Assembly (NCBI GenBank): GCA_023664265.1
Contig: JAMPFV010000001.1
Coordinates: 350,421-414,420 of the forward strand
Source of the DNA: Roseburia sp.
GTDB lineage: Bacteria > Bacillota > Clostridia > Lachnospirales > Lachnospiraceae
Reading direction: 5' to 3'
DNA: 64,000 bases
Position 1 is the first letter of the stretch. Each line of letters opens with the position of its first letter. This document shows positions 53,537 to 61,515 of the stretch, in pieces. Below the pieces are notes generated by a model. The model made no database searches and had not been told where the DNA came from. It saw only the letters and a program-made list of their open reading frames with translations. Made by a program: the position numbers and the translations under genes.

Positions 53537-53662
53537 CCGCGAGTAATGAGGAAAATAGCCATGCTTGCATGGATATTTGACGAATACCGCGAGGGTCTAA
53601 TACCCCGCAGCTCTGCTGCGTTGCAAGTTTGATGCCCCGTCAGCTTGCTGCGGGGTTTTTGA
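53537..53662. repeat. Dispersed repeat, copy 1 (terminator-containing)
   Basis: A GC-rich segment with a CGCGAG-AATGAG start, a small CCATGC/GCATGG hairpin, then CCGCGAGGGTC and CCCCGCAGC...GCTGCGGGG followed by TTTTT. A second copy lies at 63399-63518. Two nested folds compete (CGCAGC/GCTGCG versus CCCCGTCAGC/GCTGCGGGG), the second being terminator-like. The preceding 53420-53536 stretch has short open frames but nothing I can identify. Confidence 0.65.
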
Positions 53663-53697
53663 CTCATGCAACAGCCCCTTACAGTTATTTATTCGTC

Positions 53698-54372
53698 CTA
53701 TTTCAATATCCAAGTAATCCCTTTTGCCATGCGGTAAGCCGCATCTTTATAATGATTTCCGGGATTCAACTCAAATACAGTGCTTATCGCTTGACTTTGA
53801 TAGAACGAGCACAATTCTTTCATACAGTGTTCTGTCTGGCTTAAAAATGGATTTTTTGTACGGCTTTCCAAATCTCCGAGTGAAAGATAGACTGCCTCCG
53901 GCTTTTTCAAAAAATCATGTGTCTGCACATAAGACACAAAATCCGGATACCATACTGAACCTGACACTGACACCGCTTTTGCAAACAAATCCGTCACATA
54001 CGGCGCATATAAGGCAAAAAGTCCTCCCATTGAATAGCCTGCTATCACTCTGTATTGCGGCCTGATTTCACTCTCTATGAAAGGAATGATTTTTTCTTCC
54101 AAGAAATGGGCATATTGTTCTGCTTCTCCCGTAAAATGGTCATTCTTTGATACGACAGGTTCATGCGCCCACGGCGATAATTCTTCATCCCACCGAAGTT
54201 TTGTGATGGTCACAAGATGAAACGGTTTACACCCCGGTTTTTCGCATTGCTCCAAAACCGCCTGACCGGCTTCCGAATACATATTGGCATATATGACAGG
54301 CGCACCCTCATTTTCATTTTTGAAAAAATGAATCTGCTTTCCGTCTATTATTGTTTTGACTGATTCTTTCAT
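53698..54372 (-). CDS. Alpha/beta-hydrolase esterase
   Basis: A 224-residue hydrolase of the esterase D/BesA type. The nucleophile serine is in AGYSMGGLFALYAP, the acid lies probably in LGDLESR, and the histidine in LNPGNHYKDAAYR. The size and the VSVSGSVWYPDFV segment fit IroE/BesA-like siderophore or peptide esterases, though the substrate is unknown. It overlaps the upstream acetyltransferase gene by 59 bp and is the last gene of a minus-strand trio with an adenylation domain. Lower GC than the core genome. Confidence 0.82.
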   Translation of the reverse strand: MKESVKTIIDGKQIHFFKNENEGAPVIYANMYSEAGQAVLEQCEKPGCKPFHLVTITKLRWDEELSPWAHEPVVSKNDHFTGEAEQYAHFLEEKIIPFIESEIRPQYRVIAGYSMGGLFALYAPYVTDLFAKAVSVSGSVWYPDFVSYVQTHDFLKKPEAVYLSLGDLESRTKNPFLSQTEHCMKELCSFYQSQAISTVFELNPGNHYKDAAYRMAKGITWILK

Positions 54373-54841
54373 TTTGATTCCTCTCTAACTTCATATAATC
54401 CCGCATATCCCGAAATCCGATACTTTCATATAACGCCCGTCCGCAATCAGAGGTTTCAAGATAGATCTTTGTAATACCCTGTTCTTTCGCGTAATTTACC
54501 AGCCGGCGGACGATCGTATTTCCTGCACCATATCCACGATACGCTGCCCGTGTGTATATATTCATCAGATAGGCGCACTTTCCGCTTGGATTATCGGGAG
54601 ATGGCATTTCCTGATACAGACAAAGTCCGCCGCAGCCAACGGTTACTCCATCAATCTCTGCAAATACGGCGATATGCTCCCCGGTTGGTATTGACTTCCG
54701 GTAGTATTCCCGATTGGCAATAGAAAGATTTTGCGTATCCTCATTTTCAGGAATAGCGAAAACATGATGAAGAACCTCCATCCGCCATTCCATCAGCTTG
54801 TCAATTTCTTCTATGGAAGCCCGTTTGATGACTATGTCCAT
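54314..54841 (-). CDS. GNAT-family acetyltransferase
   Basis: A 175-residue GNAT protein. The acetyl-CoA loop is in AAYRGYGAGNTIVRRLV, after the strand CAYLMNIYTR, and a typical YESIGF follows near the end. The C-terminus (NNNRRKADSFFQK) extends into the esterase gene. It lies one base after the adenylation-domain gene and overlaps the esterase, so the three genes are cotranscribed and coupled. Substrate unknown; it might acylate the product activated by the adenylation enzyme. Confidence 0.82.
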   Translation of the reverse strand: MDIVIKRASIEEIDKLMEWRMEVLHHVFAIPENEDTQNLSIANREYYRKSIPTGEHIAVFAEIDGVTVGCGGLCLYQEMPSPDNPSGKCAYLMNIYTRAAYRGYGAGNTIVRRLVNYAKEQGITKIYLETSDCGRALYESIGFRDMRDYMKLERNQNERISQNNNRRKADSFFQK

Positions 54842-54842
54842 T

Positions 54843-56318
54843 TTAAGCGACCGCCCCTTCCTTCATGATAACAGGCAGTGCCTCCGTGTCCACTTTACCG
54901 TTTGCGTTCAGCGGAAGATTCTTCATTTTGACAAAAAATTCAGGAATCATATAGTTCGGCAAAAACCTTGCCATTTCTTTTTTCAGGGTTGACAGATTCG
55001 CCTCCGGCTGTTTCAAAACCACATAGGCTACCATGTAGGAGAGATTCTGCTCATCCGTATATGGCCTGACAACTGCCTTTTCAATTTCTGAGCATTTGCA
55101 TAATACGCTTTCAACCTCAACAGGTTCCACTCGTTTGCCAAGAATCATTACTTGTGTGTCTTTTCTATGAAGAAATGCAATGTTTCCATCAGGCAGGAAA
55201 TATCCGAGATCGCCGCTGCGGTACAAAACAGAGCCGTCCTGCCTTGTAACGAAAGCTTCATTTTCTCTCTTTCTGTTGCCAATATATCCGGCAGACACCC
55301 CATCTCCGAGAATACAGATTTCTCCGATTTCGCCCTGTTTCACGGGAACCAAATGCTCGTCCAATATCTCGATTTGCGTGCCGAGAACCGGCTTGCCGAC
55401 AGGATAAGTGCCATCCGCAAGAGGCTTCACATCATTGCACCGATAATAGGAAGCGCACACTGTTGTTTCTGACGGTCCGTAGGTGTTGTATATCTCCACC
55501 TTGTCGGTTAAATTTGAAACATAGCTTGCGCGAAGCACATCACCGCCGCTGATCAAAAGCCGTAAGCTTTTCGGAATCTCTGCCAAATGATTCATTTCCA
55601 GCAGCAGATAAGGGAAACCGCTAATCTCTGTTATGTTGTTTTTATCGACAAACGCCATAAGGGAATGGATATTTTTCTTTGTTGCAACGGAAGGGATTGC
55701 AAGCACAGCGCCGGATAACAGTGTCGTGAATACTTCTTCCACAAAAATATCAAAGGAGCAGACGGAATATTGCAGCATGGTGTCTGACTTATCCGGATGA
55801 AATTCATTTTGAAAAGCCCTTACATAGTGGCAGACATTGCGGTTGCGGACGGCCACCCCTTTCGGCATCCCCGTAGAGCCGGAAGTGTATAGGATATAGG
55901 CGAGATCGTCAGGCAAGGCGGAAGAAACCGCTGCTGCATCTTCCGCTTCCATACCGGAGTCAATTAGAATATATGGGAATTTTGCCGCCTTTTCTTTGCA
56001 GGAGCTGTTCGTGATAATGATGTCCACATTGGAATCATTCATCATAAATTCTATTCTTTCCTGCGGGAAAAACGGTTCTACGGGGACATAGGCTTTCCCT
56101 GTTTTCAAAACTGCAAAAACAGCAGCAACCATTTCTGAGGTATGCTCCATCATAATCCCCACTCTATGCGCTTCTGCCGGAATTTTTGCCGCAATTGTAT
56201 TGATTAGCTGTTCCAGCTCCATTCTTGTAAGGGTTCTCCTTTCATCAAACACCGCTATGCTGTTCGGCGCAGCTTCCATTTTATCGTGCAGGACTTCATA
56301 AATTACTTTTTGGTTCAT
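54843..56318 (-). CDS. Stand-alone adenylation domain enzyme (NRPS-like)
   Basis: A 491-residue AMP-binding enzyme with the NRPS core motifs: A3 LYTSGSTGMPKGVAV, A5 NTYGPSETT, A7 YRSGDLG, A10 NANGKVDTEAL. There is no carrier, condensation or thioesterase domain. The amino-acid pocket keeps the Asp of the A4 core (SFDIFVEEVF), which suggests an alpha-amino acid substrate; the rest of the pocket does not match a code I know. Cotranscribed with an acetyltransferase and an esterase, and divergent from an HxlR regulator. A DltA-type enzyme is the alternative, but no dltBCD is present. Confidence 0.88.
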   Translation of the reverse strand: MNQKVIYEVLHDKMEAAPNSIAVFDERRTLTRMELEQLINTIAAKIPAEAHRVGIMMEHTSEMVAAVFAVLKTGKAYVPVEPFFPQERIEFMMNDSNVDIIITNSSCKEKAAKFPYILIDSGMEAEDAAAVSSALPDDLAYILYTSGSTGMPKGVAVRNRNVCHYVRAFQNEFHPDKSDTMLQYSVCSFDIFVEEVFTTLLSGAVLAIPSVATKKNIHSLMAFVDKNNITEISGFPYLLLEMNHLAEIPKSLRLLISGGDVLRASYVSNLTDKVEIYNTYGPSETTVCASYYRCNDVKPLADGTYPVGKPVLGTQIEILDEHLVPVKQGEIGEICILGDGVSAGYIGNRKRENEAFVTRQDGSVLYRSGDLGYFLPDGNIAFLHRKDTQVMILGKRVEPVEVESVLCKCSEIEKAVVRPYTDEQNLSYMVAYVVLKQPEANLSTLKKEMARFLPNYMIPEFFVKMKNLPLNANGKVDTEALPVIMKEGAVA

Positions 56319-56334
56319 TTGAAATTCTCCTTTT

Positions 56335-56393
56335 CGTACTTGACTTTAATTGGTATGATAATTATACTATGTCTTGGAAATATTTCAAGTACG
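56335..56393. promoter_or_regulatory. Divergent overlapping promoters and operator-like repeats
   Basis: Rightward: TTGACT (56340-56345), 17 bp, TATACT (56363-56368). Leftward: TTGAAA (56383-56388 on the minus strand), 16 bp, TATAAT (56361-56366). The two -10 boxes overlap, so the polymerases exclude each other. CGTACTTGA (56335-56343) and TCAAGTACG (56385-56393) are perfect 9-bp inverted half-sites flanking both promoters, a probable HxlR operator. Confidence 0.7.
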
Positions 56394-56444
56394 CAGAAAT
56401 TTTGTATATAGTATGAAAAAACTGACTATAAGGAGAATGAAGCC

Positions 56445-56837
56445 ATGGAACAGATGATGAGCTATGATGAGTTTTTGGAACGGGTGAAAGAGGGGATTGT
56501 AACAGAAGCCGGAAACTGCCCTGTTACACCGGGGCTGGCTTTGTTTCAGGGGAAGTGGACGGATCAGGTGTTGTATGTGCTTTGTATTTATGATTCTATC
56601 CGTTTCGGGGAACTGAAAAAAAATCTTCCCGGCATTACCAACACGATGCTCACGGCTACATTAAAGGATTTGGAGGCAAAAGGAATCGTCCACCGTGAGC
56701 AGTTCAATGAAATTCCTCCCCATGTGGAGTATTCGTTTACGGAAAAAGGGAAAGACCTTTATCCGATATTTTACGCCATGATGAATTGGGGCTATAAGTA
56801 CGAGAAGGATTTTTATGGTGAGGAAGCGGTAAATTAA
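56445..56837 (+). CDS. HxlR-family transcriptional regulator
   Basis: A 130-residue winged-helix protein of the HxlR type: CPVTPGLALFQGKWTDQVLYVL, RFGELKKNLPGITNTMLTATLKDLE split by a normal turn, and EIPPHVEYSFTEKGKDLYPIF. HxlR regulators often act on divergent enzymes, in response to aldehydes, quinones or other electrophiles. It is divergent from the adenylation gene with overlapping promoters, so it most likely regulates that operon. The single Cys in NCPVTP is at the usual sensing position. AAGGAG precedes the ATG. Confidence 0.9.
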   Translation: MEQMMSYDEFLERVKEGIVTEAGNCPVTPGLALFQGKWTDQVLYVLCIYDSIRFGELKKNLPGITNTMLTATLKDLEAKGIVHREQFNEIPPHVEYSFTEKGKDLYPIFYAMMNWGYKYEKDFYGEEAVN

Positions 56838-56906
56838 GAAAGTAATATTGGTATCTATGTTTATGTAGGCGATAAGCATTGTAAGCAAAAAGAATACGGT
56901 AATGAT

Positions 56907-57416
56907 ATGAAAACAAAAAGATTGTTTATAAGAGAACTTGCAGCAGATGATTGGATGGAACTGAAAAATATATCTGAAAATTTTGGGAAATCCAAATATA
57001 GTATTTATGATATGCCTTTGCCTGTGGAGGATGAAAAAATCAAATCATTGTGTGAACAATTTGCTGTGACAGGGCTTTGGTTTTCGGTTATGCTAGACGA
57101 GATTATGATTGGCTATATCTGTTTTCACGAAAGCAACGGAACATACGATTTGGGATTTTGTTTCCATTCAGCTTATCATGGCAGGGGATATGCCTGTGAA
57201 AGCTGTGCAGCAACTATGAAGTATATTGCTAAGCAACGAAAGGCAGACATATTTACTGCCGGAACAGCTCTCAAAAACATACCAGCCTGTAAACTTCTTA
57301 AAAAACTCGGATTTATACTTGAGGGAACAGAAACTCTCTCTTTTCACAAGGACGAGAACGGACACGATATATTGTTTGAAGGCGGTCATTTTGTAAAGAA
57401 AGAGGCCGTAGTATGA
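56907..57416 (+). CDS. GNAT-family acetyltransferase (RimJ-like)
   Basis: A 169-residue GNAT protein. The N-terminal TKRLFIRELAADDW pattern and CoA loop in SAYHGRGYACESCAATM are typical of RimJ/RimL-type N-acetyltransferases, and the end carries the KLLKKLGFILEGTE signature. No strong ribosome site is visible. Lower GC. Its stop overlaps (ATGA) the start of a tiny open frame. Confidence 0.82.
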   Translation: MKTKRLFIRELAADDWMELKNISENFGKSKYSIYDMPLPVEDEKIKSLCEQFAVTGLWFSVMLDEIMIGYICFHESNGTYDLGFCFHSAYHGRGYACESCAATMKYIAKQRKADIFTAGTALKNIPACKLLKKLGFILEGTETLSFHKDENGHDILFEGGHFVKKEAVV

Positions 57417-57508
57417 CTGAGGTTAAATTCAAAAAATGGAAACTTAGATTTGATTCAGATGAAAGCTATCTGAATAATTTTGAAAGGAGAAACAATGATA
57501 ACCGTTAA
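57413..57508 (+). CDS. Very short open frame, possibly coupled
   Basis: A 31-codon frame whose ATG overlaps the stop of the preceding acetyltransferase (ATGA). It encodes TEVKFKKWKLRFDSDESYL and ends inside the start of the next gene, whose AAGGAG it contains. It may be a coupling leader or a relic; I cannot assign a function. Confidence 0.3.
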   Translation: MTEVKFKKWKLRFDSDESYLNNFERRNNDNR

Positions 57509-58043
57509 AATAATTGATCAGGAGCATAAAGATGATATTAACATTCCCAACCAGCCTTTTAACCTGTTTGGGCTAATGCAGCCATCTTATGACAAGGAAA
57601 AGTGGGATTATACGATAATTCGTTTTTGTCAAGAGAACATCACTGAGATGTGCTTCCCGGATGAAGATTATGATTATGGCAAAATGACTCAAAACAGTAT
57701 TTTTGTCGGCGCATACGACGGTGACAGGTGTGTCGGGCTTGCTGTTTTGCAGCATCATTTTCTTAAATATATGTATCTCTATGATTTGAAGGTCAATGCC
57801 GATTATCGTGGAAAAAGCGTTGGTAAAATGCTGATCGAAGAGTCCAAAGAGATTGCAAGGGAACACGGCTATCGTGGAATCTACACGCAAGGACAGGATA
57901 ATAACCTCGGTGCGTGTTTGTTCTACCTAAAAAACGGCTTTGTAATCGGTGGACTTGATACTCATGCGTATAAGGGGACATCGCAGGAAAATAAGAAAGA
58001 TATTCTGTTTTACTGTGATATTGCAGAGGGGAATATAAAATGA
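57495..58043 (+). CDS. Streptothricin-type N-acetyltransferase (GNAT)
   Basis: A 182-residue GNAT enzyme similar to Sat-type streptothricin acetyltransferases. PSYDKEKWDYTIIRF near the N-terminus, YLYDLKVNADYRGKSVGKML for CoA binding, GIYTQGQDNNLGACLFYLKN and a VIGGLDTHAYKG end match that group. Real resistance is not proven from sequence. The ATG at 57495 follows AAGGAG; TTG 57480 lies before the site. RNA element copy B starts 18 bp after its stop. Confidence 0.82.
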   Translation: MITVKIIDQEHKDDINIPNQPFNLFGLMQPSYDKEKWDYTIIRFCQENITEMCFPDEDYDYGKMTQNSIFVGAYDGDRCVGLAVLQHHFLKYMYLYDLKVNADYRGKSVGKMLIEESKEIAREHGYRGIYTQGQDNNLGACLFYLKNGFVIGGLDTHAYKGTSQENKKDILFYCDIAEGNIK

Positions 58044-58060
58044 TTTGGAAAAGGACAATA

Positions 58061-58186
58061 GGTTGAAAAATGATTATAAGACAGCAAAAAACGCTGTCTA
58101 ACAATCATTATATTTCAACCTGGAAAAACGCAAAGACAGCGTTTTTCATTACTATTTGTGCCGCTGAAAGCGGCATGGTGATTAAT
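58061..58186 (+). promoter_or_regulatory. Attenuator-like RNA element, copy B
   Basis: Hairpin 1 (58061-58120, 60 nt): arms GGTTGAAA/TTTCAACC, ATGATT/AATCAT and GACAGC/GCTGTC with loop AAAAAAC. Hairpin 2: AAAAACGC (58124-58131)/GCGTTTTT (58139-58146). Hairpin 3: GCCGCT/AGCGGC (58160-58174), then ATGGTGATTAAT and the ATG at 58187. Segment 58087-58099 is perfectly complementary over 13 nt to 58134-58146, competing with hairpins 1 and 2. Confidence 0.8.
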
Positions 58187-58264
58187 ATGGAAATAAAGAA
58201 TGATAAAACAGATGCAGGAAAAGTCTTTGATTGGGGCAGCAAAGTGCACTCGCATTTCCACTAA
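58187..58264 (+). pseudogene. Stub of a SAM-dependent methyltransferase
   Basis: A 25-codon frame after RNA element copy B reads MEIKNDKTDAGKVFDWGSK and then VHSHFH before a stop. DAGKxFDWGxxxxxY is the usual N-terminus of a class I methyltransferase family in Lachnospiraceae, so this appears to be the 5' end of such a gene whose body is lost. The in-frame ATG at 58175 is an alternative start. Between it and the next gene (58265-58389) lie a TGCCGC/GCGGCA hairpin and the promoter. Confidence 0.55.
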
Positions 58265-58318
58265 ATTTTGCTCAATATGGAATGGGTGTGCCGCTGTTTT
58301 TGTGCGGCAGGCAGGTTA

Positions 58319-58347
58319 TTGACAGCAGGATACACTTTCGCTAAAAT
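58319..58347 (+). promoter_or_regulatory. Promoter of the glycosyltransferase-plsY operon
   Basis: Consensus TTGACA (58319-58324), 17 bp, TAAAAT (58342-58347). Confidence 0.75.
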
Positions 58348-58389
58348 AGACAGATGAGCGGATTATTTTAATACAAGGGACAAAGAAGC

Positions 58390-59499
58390 ATGAACATATT
58401 GATATTATCCTGCAATACGGGGGAAGGGCATAATGCCGCGGCAAGAGCGGTAGAGGAGGCGGCGCTTGCAAGAGGACATGAGGTGCGTCTGGTGGACATG
58501 ATGAGCCTTGTCGGGGAGCGTGTGTCGCGGCTTATCGGAGGCGGCTATGTCAATGTGGCCAAGAACACGCCCCTGCTGTTTGGCTTTGTGTATCAACTGG
58601 GGCGGCTTATCAGCTCGCCTAAACGGAAATCCCCCGTATACTACGCGAACGCGTTGGTCGCAAAGGCCCTGGCGGCGTATCTGGAGGAATATAAGGCGGA
58701 CGTGATCATCACGCCGCATCTGTATCCGGCGGAGACGACGACCTATATGAAAAGAAAGGGAATGCTCTCCATAAAGGTCATCGCCATTGCGACGGACTAT
58801 ACCTGCATTCCGTTCTGGGAGGAGACGGAGTGCGATTACTATATCGTCCCACACAGAGACTGCGTAAAGGAATTTGTCAAGAGGGGCGTGCCCGCGGAAA
58901 AGCTCCTTCCGTACGGGATTCCGGTGGACGCCGCCTTTGAAAAGCAGGTCAGCAAAAAGCGCGCGCGGCGAAAGCTCAAGCTTCCCGCCGATGGAAATCT
59001 GTACCTGATTATGAGCGGCAGCATGGGCTTTGGCAAGGTGAAGCTGTTTTCAAGGGAGCTGGCGGAGCGGATCGGCGAAGAGGACGGTATCGTGATTGTG
59101 TGCGGAAATAATGAAGCGCTGCGGGGAAGCCTGCAAAAGAAGTTTCAGGATAACGGACAGATTAGGATTGTAGGCTTTACAAGGCATGTCGCGGATTATA
59201 TGAGCGCTGCGGACGTGATTTATACCAAGCCGGGCGGACTGTCGTCCACCGAAGCGCTGATAAAAAACCTTCCCATCGTCCACACGGCGCCGATTCCCGG
59301 GTGCGAGACGCGAAACCGCATCTTTTTCCGACGGCGGGGAATGTCGGTCTCGGCCTCGGAGATACTGGTGCAGATTCACAAGGGGCGCGAGCTGGTGGAG
59401 AATGACAGGAAGCGGGCGTACATGCTCAGGAAGCAGGTAGAGAACATGCACCATCATGCCGCGGAAAAAATCGTGGAGCTGGCGGAGAAAAGCATATGA
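58390..59499 (+). CDS. Diacylglycerol glycosyltransferase-like (UgtP/MGDG synthase, GT28)
   Basis: A 369-residue GT-B enzyme. The N-terminal MNILILSCNTGEGHNAAARA matches the MGDG synthase domain, with the acceptor region ITPHLYPAETTTYMKRKG, and the C-terminal GT28 domain has YTKPGGLSSTEALIKNLP for UDP-sugar binding. It should add sugar from UDP-sugar to diacylglycerol, making glycolipids or the anchor of lipoteichoic acid. The stop overlaps the start of plsY (ATGA), so both steps of membrane lipid assembly are coupled. Its own promoter lies just upstream. Confidence 0.9.
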   Translation: MNILILSCNTGEGHNAAARAVEEAALARGHEVRLVDMMSLVGERVSRLIGGGYVNVAKNTPLLFGFVYQLGRLISSPKRKSPVYYANALVAKALAAYLEEYKADVIITPHLYPAETTTYMKRKGMLSIKVIAIATDYTCIPFWEETECDYYIVPHRDCVKEFVKRGVPAEKLLPYGIPVDAAFEKQVSKKRARRKLKLPADGNLYLIMSGSMGFGKVKLFSRELAERIGEEDGIVIVCGNNEALRGSLQKKFQDNGQIRIVGFTRHVADYMSAADVIYTKPGGLSSTEALIKNLPIVHTAPIPGCETRNRIFFRRRGMSVSASEILVQIHKGRELVENDRKRAYMLRKQVENMHHHAAEKIVELAEKSI

Positions 59500-60104
59500 A
59501 ATACATTTTGTTTATTATGGCGGGATACCTGTCGGGGAGCGTGATGTACGCATACATCCTGCCCAAGTGGATAAAAGGGATTGATATTACAAAGCTGAGC
59601 AAGGACAAAAACCCGGGGACGGCCAACGCGTTTCTGTGTGCGGGCGTTCCAATCGGGATAGCGGCTGTGCTCTGCGAGCTTTTAAAGGGCGCGATTCCCG
59701 TCTACGGCGCGGCGCGAGTGCTGGACAGGGAATTTCCGCTCTTTGCGCTTGTCATGGCGGCGCCCGTGTTCGGCCATGCGTACTCGGCATTTCACAAAGG
59801 GAAGGGTGGGAAAGCAATCGCGGTATCCTTCGGCGTCGCCATCGGCCTCTATCCCGACACCACGATGCTGTTTTTGATGATTTTCTTCTTTCTCCTCTTT
59901 TCGCTGGTGCTCGTCATAAGGCCGCACCTGCTTCGTGCGATACTGACCTTTATGTGCGTAGGCATCAGCAGCAGCTTCCTGCTCGAGAATCGGGCGCAGG
60001 CGGCGGGGATTCTGATAATAGCGCTCATCGTCATTGTCAGGCACTGGACAACCTACCACGGGGAGAAATTGGAGCTTTATTTATTAAAAAAGAGGATAGG
60101 TTGA
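59496..60104 (+). CDS. plsY: Glycerol-3-phosphate acyltransferase PlsY-like
   Basis: A 202-residue polytopic acyltransferase with about five helices. Family motifs: GYLSGSVMYAYI (motif 1), NPGTANAF, and GHAYSAFHKGKGGKAIA. PlsY uses acyl-phosphate to acylate glycerol-3-phosphate, the first step of phospholipid synthesis. Motif 1 normally reads GSIPFGY, so this is a divergent paralogue; whether it is the only PlsY cannot be seen. Its stop codon TGA lies inside the first arm of RNA element copy C. Confidence 0.85.
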   Translation: MKYILFIMAGYLSGSVMYAYILPKWIKGIDITKLSKDKNPGTANAFLCAGVPIGIAAVLCELLKGAIPVYGAARVLDREFPLFALVMAAPVFGHAYSAFHKGKGGKAIAVSFGVAIGLYPDTTMLFLMIFFFLLFSLVLVIRPHLLRAILTFMCVGISSSFLLENRAQAAGILIIALIVIVRHWTTYHGEKLELYLLKKRIG

Positions 60105-60223
60105 AAAATGATTATAAGACAGCAAAAAACGCTGTCTAACAATCATTATATTTCAACCTGGAAAAACGCAAAGACAGCGTTTTTCATCCGGATTTAAGTC
60201 GCTGCAAAGCAGCGGCATGGAGG
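60099..60223 (+). promoter_or_regulatory. Attenuator-like RNA element, copy C
   Basis: Hairpin 1 (60099-60158) is identical in layout and nearly in sequence to copy B, and its first arm GGTTGAAA contains the plsY stop codon. Hairpin 2: AAAAACGC (60162-60169)/GCGTTTTT (60177-60184). Hairpin 3 differs in sequence, CGCTGC/GCAGCG (60200-60214), but keeps the following GGCATGGAGG, which is the ribosome site of the next gene. Alternative 13-nt pairing: 60125-60137 with 60172-60184. Confidence 0.8.
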
Positions 60224-60233
60224 CTGATGTGAG

Positions 60234-61514
60234 ATGACATTTGATGAGTACAAACGGAAAAATATCAATACCCGAGTGCGTATCACATATGCGCGGACTT
60301 GTGAGAAACGCCTGAATCCATGGGAAATCAGCCATTTTATCAGCAGGATAACGACCTATATGTACAAGGTGGAGGCGCTCAACACAATTGCCGCGGCGAT
60401 AAACAGCGGGGTAAGGAAAAAGGACATTTTTGTGTTGGACAGGGCGTACAGGCTGAATGAGAATTACACAGGCTGTGCGGAGCTGGATTTAAATAGGGCG
60501 CTGAACAGATTATATTCGATGGGCAGCCCCGAGGCGATGGAACCCAATCAGGATTTGACGGAGCTGAAGCTGTTATTCGGCTTATTTTATGATGTCAGTC
60601 AGACACTGGGCGCCTGCAGGGCCGCGCGGATATCAGGCAGGGAGCGTGTGGAGGCCTACCGCTGCCTGACGAGGCGGGGCTTTTTGGCAGCGGTAGAGGC
60701 TGTCGGGGAAATGGCGGCGCTGCGGCTGCGAGGGCGTGAGGATTTAAGCTTGAAAAATGCCTTGGACAAGCTTGACTCCAAGTGCGAAACAGCGGCGGAG
60801 GAATATAAGCGGTTTCTCTCGGATCAGGAGCGCTTTGCGGTGGTTGAGGAGAAGCTGAACGCAGGGAACAGCGAAAAGCTGTCGGCGCAGGAGGAGCAAA
60901 TCGCCCGGCGGTATTACGAAAAATTTTATCAGATGATTACGGACTCCGCGCGCCCGATAGTGGGAATTTATGACCCGCAGTACAGTACGATGCGCCTCTT
61001 GTGCGCGGATCACTTTGACGCGAGCCTGAATAAAAACACAAAGATAGATTTGAAGAGCATTACGCAGAACAGTCCGATTATGGGCGAGATAGAGGCGGGC
61101 TGCCAAATCCTCGCGCTGCGGGAGGAGGAAAAGCGCAAAAAGGAGCTTTTCGAGCTGGAGCGGGAAAACCTGATGCAGGAAAAGAAAAACGCGCGGCTGA
61201 AGGAGGAAAACCTGATGCTCGAGCGGGACAATCTGATGCTGGAGCGGAAGAAGCAGCAGACAGAGCTCAGTATCGTAAGCCTCGAAAAGCAACAGAAGCA
61301 GATAGAGACTGTGAACAGCGCGCTGGAGACCCTGCGCAGGATAAACGAGCTGGCGGACGACGAGGAAAGCCGCGGCGTGAAGGAATTGGCGGAATCCTTT
61401 GCCAAGCAGCAGCTTTGCGGCGTCTACGCCAAGGTTCAGAAGGGCTATTCAGACACGCTGTATCAAAACGGCTTTCGGGAGACCGAGACGCGGATTATTG
61501 ACATGAAGGTGTAG
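60234..61514 (+). CDS. Coiled-coil protein, unrecognised, between two RNA elements
   Basis: A 426-residue soluble protein I cannot name. The N-terminal about 230 residues are helical (NINTRVRITYARTCEKRLNP and later EAVGEMAALRLRGREDL). A middle stretch IVGIYDPQYSTMRLLCADHF and NSPIMGEIEAGCQILAL is followed by a long coiled coil (about residues 295-385) with repeats of the type ENLMLERDNLMLERK, and a short end. No catalytic motif, membrane segment or DNA-binding motif is evident. Its start follows RNA element C (GGAGG about ten bases upstream) and its stop is followed two bases later by element D, so the gene is exactly framed by them. Confidence 0.6.
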   Translation: MTFDEYKRKNINTRVRITYARTCEKRLNPWEISHFISRITTYMYKVEALNTIAAAINSGVRKKDIFVLDRAYRLNENYTGCAELDLNRALNRLYSMGSPEAMEPNQDLTELKLLFGLFYDVSQTLGACRAARISGRERVEAYRCLTRRGFLAAVEAVGEMAALRLRGREDLSLKNALDKLDSKCETAAEEYKRFLSDQERFAVVEEKLNAGNSEKLSAQEEQIARRYYEKFYQMITDSARPIVGIYDPQYSTMRLLCADHFDASLNKNTKIDLKSITQNSPIMGEIEAGCQILALREEEKRKKELFELERENLMQEKKNARLKEENLMLERDNLMLERKKQQTELSIVSLEKQQKQIETVNSALETLRRINELADDEESRGVKELAESFAKQQLCGVYAKVQKGYSDTLYQNGFRETETRIIDMKV

Positions 61515-61515
61515 A

